From an uncultured Oscillospiraceae bacterium (GTDB taxonomy: Bacteria; Bacillota; Clostridia; Oscillospirales; Ruminococcaceae), in assembly GCA_905212515.1 (NCBI GenBank), contig CAJMEU010000079.1, forward strand, positions 1 to 13,313: a stretch of DNA of 13,313 nucleotides, read 5' to 3'. Each line of letters opens with the position of its first letter. Position 1 is the stretch's first letter. The notes below the pieces were generated by a model. The model made no database searches and was not told the DNA's origin. It saw only the letters and a program-made list of their open reading frames with translations. The position numbers were made by a program, and so were the translations under genes. Of the stretch, positions 1 to 7,071 are shown piece by piece.

Positions 1-2
1 GC

Positions 3-800
3 CGCGCGGGCTTCGAGACCGTGGTGTTCATCATCAAGCACGAGATCGAGGCCGATTTCAAAGAGGCCATCGGCGACCGCCTGGCCAGGATCATGGACGT
101 GCGCTACGCCTTCCAGCAGCTGGAAGATTTGCCTGCCGGCTACAGCGTGCCCGAGGGCCGCACCAAGCCCTGGGGCACCAGCCACGCCATTTACGCGGCC
201 CGCGGCGTCATCGACGCGCCCTTCGCCGTCATCAACGCGGACGACTACTACGGCCCCGAGGCCTTCCAGGTCATCTACGATTATCTGTCCACCCACCAGG
301 ACGGCGAGACCTACGACTACGCCATGGTGGGCTACCTGCTGAAAAACACCGTCACCGAGCACGGCACCGTGGCCCGGGGCGTGTGCGTGGAAAACGCGGA
401 CGGCACCCTGGCCAGCGTCACCGAGCGCACGAAGATCGGCACCTACGAAGGCGGCATCCACTACAGCGAGGACGACGGCGCCACCTGGACGGACCTGGCG
501 GCCGACAGCATCGTGTCCATGAACCTGTGGGGCTTCCAGCCCAGCTTTATCCGGGAGACGGGCGACCGCTTTGCCGCTTTCCTGGACGAAGCGCTGCAAA
601 CCAACCCCCTCAAGGGCGAATACTTCCTGCCCACCGTGGTCAGCCAGCTGATCGCCGAGGGCAAAGCCACGGTGCGCGTACTGAAAAGCCACGACAAGTG
701 GTACGGCGTCACCTACCGCGAGGACAAACCCGTGGTGGTGAAGGCCATTGCCGACAAAACCGCCGAGGGCGTGTACCCCGACGATCTGTGGGAGGTGTGA
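3..800 (+). CDS. Sugar-phosphate nucleotidyltransferase, 5' end cut off by window edge
   Basis: The reading frame is open from the first complete codon at position 3, so the true start lies upstream. A GTG at 21 is only an internal codon. The visible part begins just after the expected N-terminal nucleotide-binding segment, with AGFETVVFIIKHEI, then TKPWGTSHA (about 162-188) and the metal/nucleotide motif NADDYYG (234-254). This order is typical of NTP_transferase-fold enzymes that make NDP-sugars from sugar 1-phosphates. Roughly 40 residues, including the GxGTRF/GSRYGG-like loop, are probably missing. The stop codon is 3 nt before the start of an N-acetylhexosamine 1-kinase, and the kinase ribosome binding site lies inside this gene's last codons, so the two are translationally coupled. 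Inference: it uses the HexNAc 1-phosphate made by the kinase. The exact sugar and nucleotide cannot be read from sequence alone. Confidence 0.85.
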   Translation, partial: RAGFETVVFIIKHEIEADFKEAIGDRLARIMDVRYAFQQLEDLPAGYSVPEGRTKPWGTSHAIYAARGVIDAPFAVINADDYYGPEAFQVIYDYLSTHQDGETYDYAMVGYLLKNTVTEHGTVARGVCVENADGTLASVTERTKIGTYEGGIHYSEDDGATWTDLAADSIVSMNLWGFQPSFIRETGDRFAAFLDEALQTNPLKGEYFLPTVVSQLIAEGKATVRVLKSHDKWYGVTYREDKPVVVKAIADKTAEGVYPDDLWEV

Positions 801-803
801 GCC

Positions 804-1913
804 ATGGCTGACCGGGCTGAAAACATCCTGCCGGAAGTCCTGGCCGCCTGGGACTTCGGCGGCCAGGTCGTGGGCGCGGTGCGCTACGGCAAGGGCCACA
901 TCAACGATACCTTCTGCGTCTATGTACAGGACGACACCGGCGAGTGCGTCCGCTTCATCCTCCAGCGCATGAGCGCGGCCGCCTTCAAGCACCCCGATCA
1001 ATTGATGGCCAACATCGTGGGCGTGACGGATTTCCTGCGCGCCGAGATCGAAAATGCCGGCGGCGACGCAAGCCGCGAGACCATGACCGTGAAGCGCACC
1101 AAAGAGGGCAAGACCTGGTTCACGGACAGCGAAAACGGCGCCTGGCGCGTGTACCCCTTCATCGAGGGCACCATCTGCCTGCAGTCCGCCGAAACCCCGG
1201 CGCTGTTCGCCGCCTCGGCCAAAGCCTTCGGCCGCTTCCAGCACATGCTGAAGGATTACCCCGCCGACACTCTGTACGAGACCATTGAAAAATTCCACGA
1301 CACCGAAAACCGCTTTGCCAACCTGATGAAGGCCATCGAGGCCGACCCCTGCGGCCGCGTCAAAGACGTGCAGCCGGAGATCAGCTTCGCCATGGCCCGC
1401 AAAGAGGATTGCAGCGTGTGCCTGGCGGCCCTGCGCGAAGGCAAGCTGCCCCTGCGCGTGACCCACAACGACACCAAGCTGAACAACGTGCTGATCGACA
1501 AGGCCACCGGCGAGGGCATCTGCGTCATCGACCTGGACACCGTGATGCCGGGCCTCGCCTGCAACGACTTCGGCGATTCCATCCGCTTTGGCGCCAACCA
1601 CTGCGCCGAGGACGAGCGGGACCTCTCCAAGGTCAACTTCGACCTGCCCCTGTTCGAGGTGTACACCAAAGGCTTCCTGGAGGGCGCCGCCGGCACCCTG
1701 ACCGAGACGGAGAAGGCGTACCTGCCCTGGGGCGCCAAGCTGATGACGCTGGAGTGCGGCATGCGCTTTCTCACCGACTATCTGGAGGGCGACCACTACT
1801 TTGCCGTGCACCGCGACGGCCAGAACCTGGACCGCTGCCGCACCCAGTTCAAGCTGGTCAGCGACATGGAGGCCCGCTGGGACGAGATGGAAGCCATCGT
1901 AAAAAAATATTGA
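804..1913 (+). CDS. nahK: N-acetylhexosamine 1-kinase (NahK-like, APH fold)
   Basis: This 369-residue protein matches the layout and several characteristic segments of Bifidobacterium NahK (about 359 aa), which phosphorylates GlcNAc/GalNAc at C1 in lacto-N-biose and galacto-N-biose salvage. Visible hallmarks are an N-terminal GKGHINDTF glycine loop, WRVYPFIEGT in the lobe linker, the catalytic loop THNDTKLNN with candidate base Asp223, and the Mg-binding IDLDT with Asp243/Asp245. These are followed by the family-typical FGDSIRFGAN, EDERDLSKV and LECGMRFLTDYLEGD. The ATG at 804 follows a GGAGGTG site embedded in the end of the upstream nucleotidyltransferase. No signal peptide or membrane segment is seen, so it should act in the cytoplasm. 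A strong terminator follows, making this the last gene of the operon. Some homologues in the APH superfamily act on other sugars, so the substrate is inferred from similarity. Confidence 0.85.
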   Translation: MADRAENILPEVLAAWDFGGQVVGAVRYGKGHINDTFCVYVQDDTGECVRFILQRMSAAAFKHPDQLMANIVGVTDFLRAEIENAGGDASRETMTVKRTKEGKTWFTDSENGAWRVYPFIEGTICLQSAETPALFAASAKAFGRFQHMLKDYPADTLYETIEKFHDTENRFANLMKAIEADPCGRVKDVQPEISFAMARKEDCSVCLAALREGKLPLRVTHNDTKLNNVLIDKATGEGICVIDLDTVMPGLACNDFGDSIRFGANHCAEDERDLSKVNFDLPLFEVYTKGFLEGAAGTLTETEKAYLPWGAKLMTLECGMRFLTDYLEGDHYFAVHRDGQNLDRCRTQFKLVSDMEARWDEMEAIVKKY

Positions 1914-1969
1914 GCGTGCGGCGCGTCGGCGTGCGGCGGCACACTGTTCATTCCGCGCGTGCGGCGCGC

Positions 1970-2008
1970 AAATGCCCCGCCCTGGAAGTCCAGGGCGGGG
2001 CATTTTTT
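1970..2008 (+). terminator. Strong intrinsic terminator after the nahK operon
   Basis: A 16-bp uninterrupted stem (1970-1985 with 1990-2005) closes a 4-nt AAGT loop and runs into six T residues (2003-2008). It lies 56 bp after the kinase stop and just before the convergent end of the AraC-type gene. The opposite strand has only a three-T run, so it should work mainly for plus-strand transcripts, though the same stem may also slow transcripts of the AraC-type gene. Confidence 0.93.
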
Positions 2009-2027
2009 GCCGTCAGGCGCCTTTTGC

Positions 2028-2987
2028 TCACAGCATCGGCGTCTCTTCCTGCGCCACCTGCCGGTGCAGCTCCAAAAACTGCCGGGGCGAGATGCCGTGC
2101 TCTTTTTTGAACAGCCGGTAAAAAGAGGAATAATCCGCGAACCCGCACTCCTCGCACACCTGGCGCAGCGGCTGGCCCCGCAGCATGCTCTTTTTGGCCG
2201 CCACCAGGCGGCGCTGCACCAGGCACTGGTAAAAGGGCACGCCCAGCTTTTCCCGGAACACGTGGGACACGGTGGACTTGCTCACCATGCACTGGCGCGC
2301 CACGTCCTCCAGGGTGATCTTCTCCCCCAAATGGTTGTCGATGTACTGGAACATCTGGTCCAGCAGCGTATTGCTCTCCGCCGCGGGCGCGGCGCTGTCC
2401 TGATAATAATAGGTGCGGCTGATGTGGGTCATCAGCGTCAGCGCGCCCATGGCCAGGCACAGTTCCCAGCAGGGCTGCTGCTCTTCCGCCTCCCGGTGCA
2501 GGGAATCAAAGGCCGCCTGCAGGCCTACCCAGCTGGCCCGGGTGGTGCGCAGCAAATAGCTGCCCCGCTTGCGGCACTGCTGGAAGCACAGGTCCAACAG
2601 CGGGTACTGGGCGCAGGCGCCCTTGAAAAAAGCCGCGTCGATCCACAGCGCATAGCGCACGTAGGGCTCTTTCAGCTCCTCTAAAAACAGGGGCCGGTGC
2701 CCCATGCCCGGCGGGATCAGCACGATGTCCCCCTGCTGTACCCGGAACCGCTGATTGTCCAGCAGGTAGTCCACGTTGCCCTGGCGGCAGAACAGCACCT
2801 CATAGAACATGTGGCTGTGCAGCGACACCACGTCCTTGCCCCAGTTGACGTCCAGATTGATGAAGGCCCGCAGGTCGTGCAAAGTCAGTTCCTGATAGGT
2901 GATGGAACCGTACTCCTCGATCAGCTTCTGTTTTGCCTTCCGCAAATCGTCATACCGCATCTGCTTTTGTTTCGGCGCTTGCTTCAC
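2028..2987 (-). CDS. AraC-family transcriptional regulator
   Basis: The protein has 319 residues with the classic two-part layout. An N-terminal cupin-like sensor carries HSHMFYEVLF (57-66) and GDIVLIPPGMGH (86-97). A C-terminal double helix-turn-helix region (about 209-310) includes ITLEDVARQCMVSKSTVSHVF, the second-helix motif VCEECGFADYSSFYRLFKKEHGISPRQF and then a short tail. The chosen start is GTG at 2987, because an AGGTGA ribosome binding site sits 7 nt upstream. A nearby ATG is out of frame. The gene is divergent from the GPH transporter gene across a 196-bp palindrome-containing region, so it most likely controls the transporter-creatininase-esterase operon in response to a small ligand bound by the cupin. 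The ligand is unknown. AraC regulators beside sugar transporters are usually activators, which is family knowledge rather than something seen here. Confidence 0.92.
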   Translation of the reverse strand: MKQAPKQKQMRYDDLRKAKQKLIEEYGSITYQELTLHDLRAFINLDVNWGKDVVSLHSHMFYEVLFCRQGNVDYLLDNQRFRVQQGDIVLIPPGMGHRPLFLEELKEPYVRYALWIDAAFFKGACAQYPLLDLCFQQCRKRGSYLLRTTRASWVGLQAAFDSLHREAEEQQPCWELCLAMGALTLMTHISRTYYYQDSAAPAAESNTLLDQMFQYIDNHLGEKITLEDVARQCMVSKSTVSHVFREKLGVPFYQCLVQRRLVAAKKSMLRGQPLRQVCEECGFADYSSFYRLFKKEHGISPRQFLELHRQVAQEETPML

Positions 2988-2994
2988 GCATCTA

Positions 2995-3001
2995 TCACCT
3001 C
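2995..3001 (-). promoter_or_regulatory. Ribosome binding site fixing a GTG start for the AraC-type gene
   Basis: Read on the minus strand the bases are GAGGTGA, 7 nt ahead of GTG at 2987. No in-frame ATG has comparable spacing, so this site decides the start. Confidence 0.75.
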
Positions 3002-3021
3002 ACAAAAAAATCCAATATTTG

Positions 3022-3038
3022 TTGTAAATTCTGTACAA
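3022..3038. promoter_or_regulatory. Inverted repeat TTGTA-N7-TACAA, possible operator near the AraC-type start
   Basis: Five-base arms at 3022-3026 and 3034-3038 form a perfect inverted repeat in the leader or promoter zone of the AraC-type gene, 35 bp upstream of its start. It may serve autoregulation. The arms are short and the region is AT-rich, so chance is a real alternative. Confidence 0.3.
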
Positions 3039-3080
3039 ACAGGGCCGATTTTTTGCAAGAATCTCAACTTTATTTGCTGT

Positions 3081-3102
3081 ATTCGCAATTAAAATTGTGA
3101 TT
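3081..3102. promoter_or_regulatory. Imperfect palindrome overlapping the candidate -35 of the transporter promoter
   Basis: The core is CGCAATT (3084-3090), two A residues, then AATTGTG (3093-3099), with one mismatch per seven-base arm and partial symmetry beyond it. It overlaps the candidate -35 TTGTGA at 3095-3100, a position where a regulator would compete with or contact RNA polymerase. AraC-family sites are often direct repeats, so a different repressor could be the reader. Confidence 0.35.
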
Positions 3103-3125
3103 AAAATGCTTTATGCTTTTAGTAT
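3095..3125 (+). promoter_or_regulatory. Candidate promoter of the transporter-creatininase-esterase operon
   Basis: A TTGTGA box (3095-3100) and a TAGTAT box (3120-3125) are separated by 19 bp in an AT-rich stretch. The spacing is longer than the ideal 17 bp, which suits a promoter that needs an activator. The alternative pair TTAAAA (3089-3094) and TATGCT (3112-3117) at 17 bp is also possible. Transcription would start near 3131-3133. Confidence 0.45.
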
Positions 3126-3131
3126 AGCGGC

Positions 3132-3155
3132 ACGGGGTTCAAAATGCAACCCCGT
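3132..3155 (+). promoter_or_regulatory. 5'-leader hairpin starting at the predicted transcription start
   Basis: ACGGGGTT (3132-3139) pairs perfectly with AACCCCGT (3148-3155) around an 8-nt loop. It begins where the candidate promoter would start transcription and ends about 14 nt before the ribosome binding site. It could protect the mRNA 5' end or, as DNA, be an operator at +1. There is no U-tract, so it is not a terminator. Confidence 0.45.
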
Positions 3156-3183
3156 AGAATAAAAAGGAAAAGGAGAAATCAAA

Positions 3184-4596
3184 ATGGCAAAATCTTCCCT
3201 CGCCACCGAGAAGAAGGGCCTGACGCTCAAACACCTCATCGGTTACGGCGCCGGCGACTTCGGCGGATGCATGACCTTCGCCCTCATGGGTGGCATGGTC
3301 ACCCGCTACTACGTCAACGTGCTCCATGTCAACGCGGCCATCCTGGCCACACTGCTCCTGGTGTGGAACGTCTGGGACGCCGTCAACGACCCGATGATGG
3401 GCGCTTTGATGGACAAGATGTTCGCCAAACACCGCAATCCCAAGGGCAAGTTCCGCCCCTGGCTGCTGCGCGCCACGCCCCTGCTGGCCATCACCTCCGT
3501 CGTGTTCTGGACAGTGCCCACCTTCTTTGAGGGCACCGCCATGCTGGTCGTTCTGTTCTTCTGCAAAATTTTGTACGAAGGCTGCTACACCATGTTCAAC
3601 ATCCCCATGGGCTCGCTGCTGTCCGCCATGGCCAATACGGATGAGGAGCGCGCCTCCCTGTCCTCCGCCCGCGGCTTCGGCGCCATGGTCGGCAACATGA
3701 TCCCCACCATGATCCTGCCCCAGCTTCTGGCCCATTACGGCGACTCCCCCAAGGCCTTCGGCCTCGGCGCCGCCATCTGCGCCGGTATCGGCTTCTTCAT
3801 CTGCCTGCTGCACTACTTCTGGACGGAAGAGCGCAACATCGTGGAGGCCAAACCCGGCGACAGCGACGACATCAAGTTCACCGATATTTTCGGCGTGTTC
3901 CGCAAAAACCGCGCCTTCCTGGCCCTGTGCATCCACGGCATCTGCATCTGCACCATGCAGTATGTCAACTCCACCCTGGGCACCTACATGTATGCCGACG
4001 TGCTGGGCAACATCGGCATGATGAGCTACAGCATGCTGGTCTCCATGCCCCTCACCATCGTCGTGCTGATCGTCGCCCCCAAACTGGCCAAGAAGTTCGG
4101 CCTGGAAGGCCTCATCCGCTACTGCCTGCTGATCGGCGCCGTCATGTATGCCGCTTTGTTCGCGGTGATGATGGTCACCACCATCCATCCCCTCATCTAT
4201 ATGCTGTGGAGCGGCCTGTCCATGGGTATCGCCGGCATGTCCATCCAGATGCAGTGGGGCCTGGTCGGTGAAGCCATCGACTACAACGAGCTGATCACCG
4301 GCAAGCGCACCGAGGGTTCCATCTACGGCACCTTCAACCTGTGCCGCCGCATCGGCCAGACCATCGGCAACTCCGCCGCCATCCTGGCCCTCAGCTGGAT
4401 CGGCTACGACGCCACCGCTTCCGTGCAGACTGCCGGCGCGCTCAACGGCATCAAGGCCCTGTGCATCCTGGTGCCTGCCATCTTCATTATCGGCTCCTGG
4501 TTCGCCTTCAAGTTCGTTTGGAACATCACCCCCGAGATCCGCGCGCAGATCGCCGCCAACAAGGCCGCCAAGGCCGCTGGCAACGCCCAGCAGTAA
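3184..4596 (+). CDS. GPH-family (glycoside-pentoside-hexuronide) cation symporter
   Basis: The 470-residue protein is rich in hydrophobic helices and fits a 12-helix MelB/GPH-type secondary transporter in the cytoplasmic membrane. Family marks are IGYGAGDFGG near the N-terminus (GDFG at 24-27), VWDAVNDPMMGALMD with Asp65 and Asn68-Asp69 in the region that binds the coupling cation in MelB, and the late loop motif EAIDYNELITGKRTEGSIYG (Asp366, GKRTEG 373-378). The C-terminal tail is short, charged and Ala/Lys-rich. AAGGAGA lies a normal distance before the ATG at 3184. It is the first gene of an operon with a creatininase-like enzyme and a carboxylesterase, opposite an AraC regulator, so it probably imports the compound those enzymes attack. 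GPH members carry glycosides, pentosides or uronides. The substrate here is unknown. Confidence 0.92.
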   Translation: MAKSSLATEKKGLTLKHLIGYGAGDFGGCMTFALMGGMVTRYYVNVLHVNAAILATLLLVWNVWDAVNDPMMGALMDKMFAKHRNPKGKFRPWLLRATPLLAITSVVFWTVPTFFEGTAMLVVLFFCKILYEGCYTMFNIPMGSLLSAMANTDEERASLSSARGFGAMVGNMIPTMILPQLLAHYGDSPKAFGLGAAICAGIGFFICLLHYFWTEERNIVEAKPGDSDDIKFTDIFGVFRKNRAFLALCIHGICICTMQYVNSTLGTYMYADVLGNIGMMSYSMLVSMPLTIVVLIVAPKLAKKFGLEGLIRYCLLIGAVMYAALFAVMMVTTIHPLIYMLWSGLSMGIAGMSIQMQWGLVGEAIDYNELITGKRTEGSIYGTFNLCRRIGQTIGNSAAILALSWIGYDATASVQTAGALNGIKALCILVPAIFIIGSWFAFKFVWNITPEIRAQIAANKAAKAAGNAQQ

Positions 4597-4612
4597 TCCC
4601 TGCCCGTTACGA

Positions 4613-4645
4613 GCGGCACGGCCCTTTGCCGTGCCGCCTCTTTAT
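4613..4645 (+). terminator. Hairpin with weak U-tract between transporter and creatininase genes (possible attenuator)
   Basis: GCGGCACGGC (4613-4622) pairs perfectly over 10 bp with GCCGTGCCGC (4628-4637) around CCTTT. The following CTCTTTATT is only partly T-rich. It lies 17 bp after the transporter stop inside an apparent operon, so it may be a leaky terminator or a 3'-end stabiliser that keeps transporter mRNA more abundant than the enzyme mRNA. Confidence 0.55.
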
Positions 4646-4681
4646 TACAAAATTACAAAAAACCAGAAAGGATGATCGACC

Positions 4682-5557
4682 ATGGAACTTCGCACCCGTA
4701 TCCTGCCCAAAATGATGAACAGTGAAGTGGAGGAATATCTCCGGCACAACGATTTGATCATCGTGCCCGTGGGCACGGTGGAGATGCACGGCGGCCTGCC
4801 GCTGGACTGCGAGACCGTCATCAGCGAGGCCGTGGGCCTGAAAATGGCCGAGGCCGGCGACGGCCTGCTGCTGACGGGCCTGCCTTACTTCTACGCCGGC
4901 GCCACGGCCTCGGGCCGGGGCACCACCCAGGTCAGCGTGCGCCAGGGCATCGACTATCTGGGCGCCATCGCCCGCAGCCTGCTGCGCCAGGGCTTCAAGC
5001 GCCAGATCTACATCAGCATGCACGGCCCCGCCCACATGACCTGCAGCCCCATGGTGCGCGATTTCTTCGACGAGACCGGCGTGCCCATCCTCTACATGGA
5101 CATGACCATGCAGATGTTCGGTGCTTCCCGGGACCTGTTCAACACCGACGCCATGGGCAAGGACCCCAAGGCCTTCATGGAGACGCTGGACAGCCTGTTC
5201 GTGGCCGCCTATGATATTCTGGGCCGCCTGGAGGACGTGCCCCTCACCACCGAATTCTGCCACAGCGAGCCCCAGACCGTGGCCCCCTTCAACAGCCTGT
5301 TCAACCTGGCTTACCAAAGCGGCAGCGTGGGCTATTGCTTCGGCGATCCCAAGGACCACGCCTCCACCTCGGCCATCCCCACGGCGGAAAAGCGCCGCGA
5401 AATGGCCGATACCGGCAAGGCGCTGATCGAAAAGCTGGTGCAGCGCATGGACGTGCCCGCCGTGGCCGCCAAACTGCGTGACCTGGAAGCCTTTGAAAAA
5501 GACGTGATGGCCAGCCGCCCCTGGATGCCCGCGGCCTGGAACACAAGGGAGAAGTGA
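4682..5557 (+). CDS. Divergent creatininase-family metallohydrolase (creatinine amidohydrolase-like)
   Basis: The 291-residue length and fold-defining segments fit the creatininase/FAPy-deformylase/MftE family of di-metal amide hydrolases. IIVPVGTVEMHGGLPLDCET supplies Glu34 and His36. The usual third ligand Asp in LPLxTD appears to be Glu44, and the loop is one residue shorter. The normal NGHGGN/NGHYEN motif is replaced by SMHGPAHMT, keeping His114. The GHAGExETS segment is changed to FCHSEPQT, where Glu196 could still bind metal. The C-terminal GDPKDHASTSAIPTAEKRREM resembles the family's GDPxxATAEKG signature. AAAGGA precedes the ATG at 4682 and the stop lies 4 nt before the esterase gene. 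No signal peptide is seen. Family membership is fairly sure. Creatinine as substrate is not supported, because members also open lactams, lactones and formamides. Confidence 0.78.
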   Translation: MELRTRILPKMMNSEVEEYLRHNDLIIVPVGTVEMHGGLPLDCETVISEAVGLKMAEAGDGLLLTGLPYFYAGATASGRGTTQVSVRQGIDYLGAIARSLLRQGFKRQIYISMHGPAHMTCSPMVRDFFDETGVPILYMDMTMQMFGASRDLFNTDAMGKDPKAFMETLDSLFVAAYDILGRLEDVPLTTEFCHSEPQTVAPFNSLFNLAYQSGSVGYCFGDPKDHASTSAIPTAEKRREMADTGKALIEKLVQRMDVPAVAAKLRDLEAFEKDVMASRPWMPAAWNTREK

Positions 5558-5561
5558 TACC

Positions 5562-6938
5562 ATGAAAAACCTGCTGATCCATACCCCCTGCGGCGACGTG
5601 CAGGGCGTGGAGGGCAAACAGGGCTGCCGCGCCTTCAAAGGCATCCGCTATGCCACGGCCGGCCGCTGGGAATACCCCGTGCCCGTCACCCATTGGGACG
5701 GCGTGTACAAAGCCGACGCCTTCGGCGCGTGCAGCTACCAGCCCCGGGCGTTTTACAACGAGGAGGACGTGCCGGAAAAAGCCTTCTATTACAACGAGTT
5801 CCGCCGGGGCGAGCATTACGATTACAGCGAGGACTGCCTGTTCCTCAACGTCTGGGCGCCCGAAGAGGCCCGGAACGCCCCGGTGCTGTTCTACATCCAC
5901 GGCGGCGGCTTCGTCGGCGGCTGCGGCCACGAAAAACACTTCGACGGCGCGGCCCTCTGCCGCCAGGGCGTGTTGGTGGTCACCATGAACTACCGGCTGG
6001 GCCCCCTGGGCTTCTGCTGCCTGCCCCAGCTGCTGGCCGAAGCCGGCCACACGGGCAACTACGCTTTGTACGACCAGCTGTGCGCCCTGGGGTGGGTGCG
6101 CGACAACATCGCCGCTTTCGGCGGCGACCCGGCCCGCATCACCATCATGGGCCAAAGCGCCGGCGCCATGAGCGTACAGCAGCTTTGTATTTCGCCCCTG
6201 ACCCAGGGCCTGGTGGCCCGCGCCGCCATGATGAGCGGCGGCGGCGTGTCCTCCATGATGGGCAGCGCCCGCGGCCAGGAGGAAAATTACCCCTTCTGGA
6301 AGGCGATGATGGAGCGCACCGGCGCATCCTCGCTGGAGGAATTCCGCCAGGTGGAGCCCGCCAAACTGTTCGAAGCCTTCAACGCCCTGCGCAGCGGCCC
6401 CGAGAAGCGCAAGGACGCCCAATTTTCCTGCGCGCCCGTGCTGGATGGCCGCCTGCTGCCCGAAAGCGCCGCAGACGCCGCCAAGGCCGGCCGCCAATTG
6501 GCGGTGCCCTATCTGATGAGCTCCACCAGCGAGGACATCGTGCCGCCCTTCGTGCACAAAATGGCCAAGGGCTGGGCCCGCATGCAGGCCGACCAGGGCA
6601 AGTGCCCCTCTTACACCTGTTTCTTCTGCCGCCAGCTGCCCGGCGACGACGCCGGCGCCTGGCACTCGTCCGACCTGTGGTACTGGTTCGGCACGCTGGA
6701 AAACGGCTGGCGCCCCTTCACCGATTGGGACAGGGCCCTCAGCGACGCCATGGTGCGGTATCTGGCCAACTTTGTCCGCACCGGCGACCCCAACGGCCCC
6801 GGCCTGGCCGAATGGCCGGCCCAGCAAAAGGGGCAGAACCAGGTGCTGCGCCTGGGCGACGCCGATATCCACATGGGCGGCGTCTCCATTGCCAAGCTCA
6901 CCCATACCATGCTCACCAAGCCCTCCGTGGGCGAGTGA
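5562..6938 (+). CDS. Type-B carboxylesterase/lipase family alpha/beta-hydrolase
   Basis: This 458-residue protein has the full type-B carboxylesterase pattern. It opens with TPCGDVQGVE and FKGIRYA, followed by SEDCLFLNVWAP, the oxyanion loop YIHGGGFVGG (His113-Gly116) and MNYRLGPLGF. GNYALYDQ and VRDNIAAFGGDP precede the nucleophile elbow MGQSAGAMS with Ser199. The likely acid and base are Glu324 in SSTSEDI and His368 in GAWHSSDLWYWFG, giving a complete Ser-Glu-His triad. The protein is somewhat shorter than secreted relatives (about 500 or more) and has no signal peptide, so it should act in the cytoplasm. GGGAGAAGTGATACC before ATG is a good ribosome binding site, and the 4-nt gap to the creatininase-like gene implies coupled translation. 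Inference: it removes an ester group from an imported glycoside or conjugate. The substrate cannot be read from sequence. Confidence 0.92.
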   Translation: MKNLLIHTPCGDVQGVEGKQGCRAFKGIRYATAGRWEYPVPVTHWDGVYKADAFGACSYQPRAFYNEEDVPEKAFYYNEFRRGEHYDYSEDCLFLNVWAPEEARNAPVLFYIHGGGFVGGCGHEKHFDGAALCRQGVLVVTMNYRLGPLGFCCLPQLLAEAGHTGNYALYDQLCALGWVRDNIAAFGGDPARITIMGQSAGAMSVQQLCISPLTQGLVARAAMMSGGGVSSMMGSARGQEENYPFWKAMMERTGASSLEEFRQVEPAKLFEAFNALRSGPEKRKDAQFSCAPVLDGRLLPESAADAAKAGRQLAVPYLMSSTSEDIVPPFVHKMAKGWARMQADQGKCPSYTCFFCRQLPGDDAGAWHSSDLWYWFGTLENGWRPFTDWDRALSDAMVRYLANFVRTGDPNGPGLAEWPAQQKGQNQVLRLGDADIHMGGVSIAKLTHTMLTKPSVGE

Positions 6939-6954
6939 GCGCTACCTCCTTTGC

Positions 6955-6990
6955 AGCCGCCGCGGAAGGGCCCGCGGCGGCTATTTTTTT
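6955..6990 (+). terminator. Intrinsic terminator of the transporter-creatininase-esterase operon
   Basis: An 11-bp perfect GC-rich stem (6955-6965 with 6972-6982) around a 6-nt AAGGGC loop is followed by TATTTTTTT, seven T residues at 6984-6990. It begins 16 bp after the esterase stop, which sets the operon end. Confidence 0.93.
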
Positions 6991-7018
6991 ACTTTCCGCC
7001 CACAAGGCGGGCCCGGTA

Positions 7019-7027
7019 TGCTACAAT
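7019..7027 (+). promoter_or_regulatory. Extended -10 promoter for the beta-CASP nuclease gene
   Basis: TGCTACAAT is a TGn-extended -10 box (TACAAT at 7022-7027), 29 bp past the preceding terminator. No good -35 is present at 17 bp, as expected for extended -10 promoters. It gives a short leader before the start at 7072. Confidence 0.55.
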
Positions 7028-7055
7028 AAAATAAAAAGGCCCCCGCGGCCATGGT

Positions 7056-7062
7056 AAAGGAG
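7056..7062 (+). promoter_or_regulatory. Ribosome binding site placing the nuclease start at 7072
   Basis: AAAGGAG lies 9 nt ahead of ATG at 7072. An in-frame ATG at 7051 would put this site inside the gene and has no comparable site of its own, so 7072 is preferred. Confidence 0.85.
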
Positions 7063-7071
7063 CGTATCCCC

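Noticed and set aside
3001..3183. Riboswitch in the transporter leader
   Set aside because: The predicted leader is only about 50 nt with one simple hairpin and no known aptamer core, which is too small for a metabolite riboswitch.
3139..4188. Antisense open frame opposite the transporter
   Set aside because: Its translation is a His/Gly/Asp-rich string typical of reverse-complemented membrane-protein codons, and the sense frame is an intact GPH transporter.
5301..6905. Long antisense open frame opposite the esterase
   Set aside because: Strong G/C bias at codon third positions removes stop codons from the opposite strand. The sense frame has a full catalytic triad and family motifs, while the antisense translation has none.
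7051..7071. Earlier nuclease start at 7051
   Set aside because: The strong AAAGGAG site lies between this ATG and the one at 7072, and the homologous N-terminus MKVTFIGAAHEVTGS begins at 7072.
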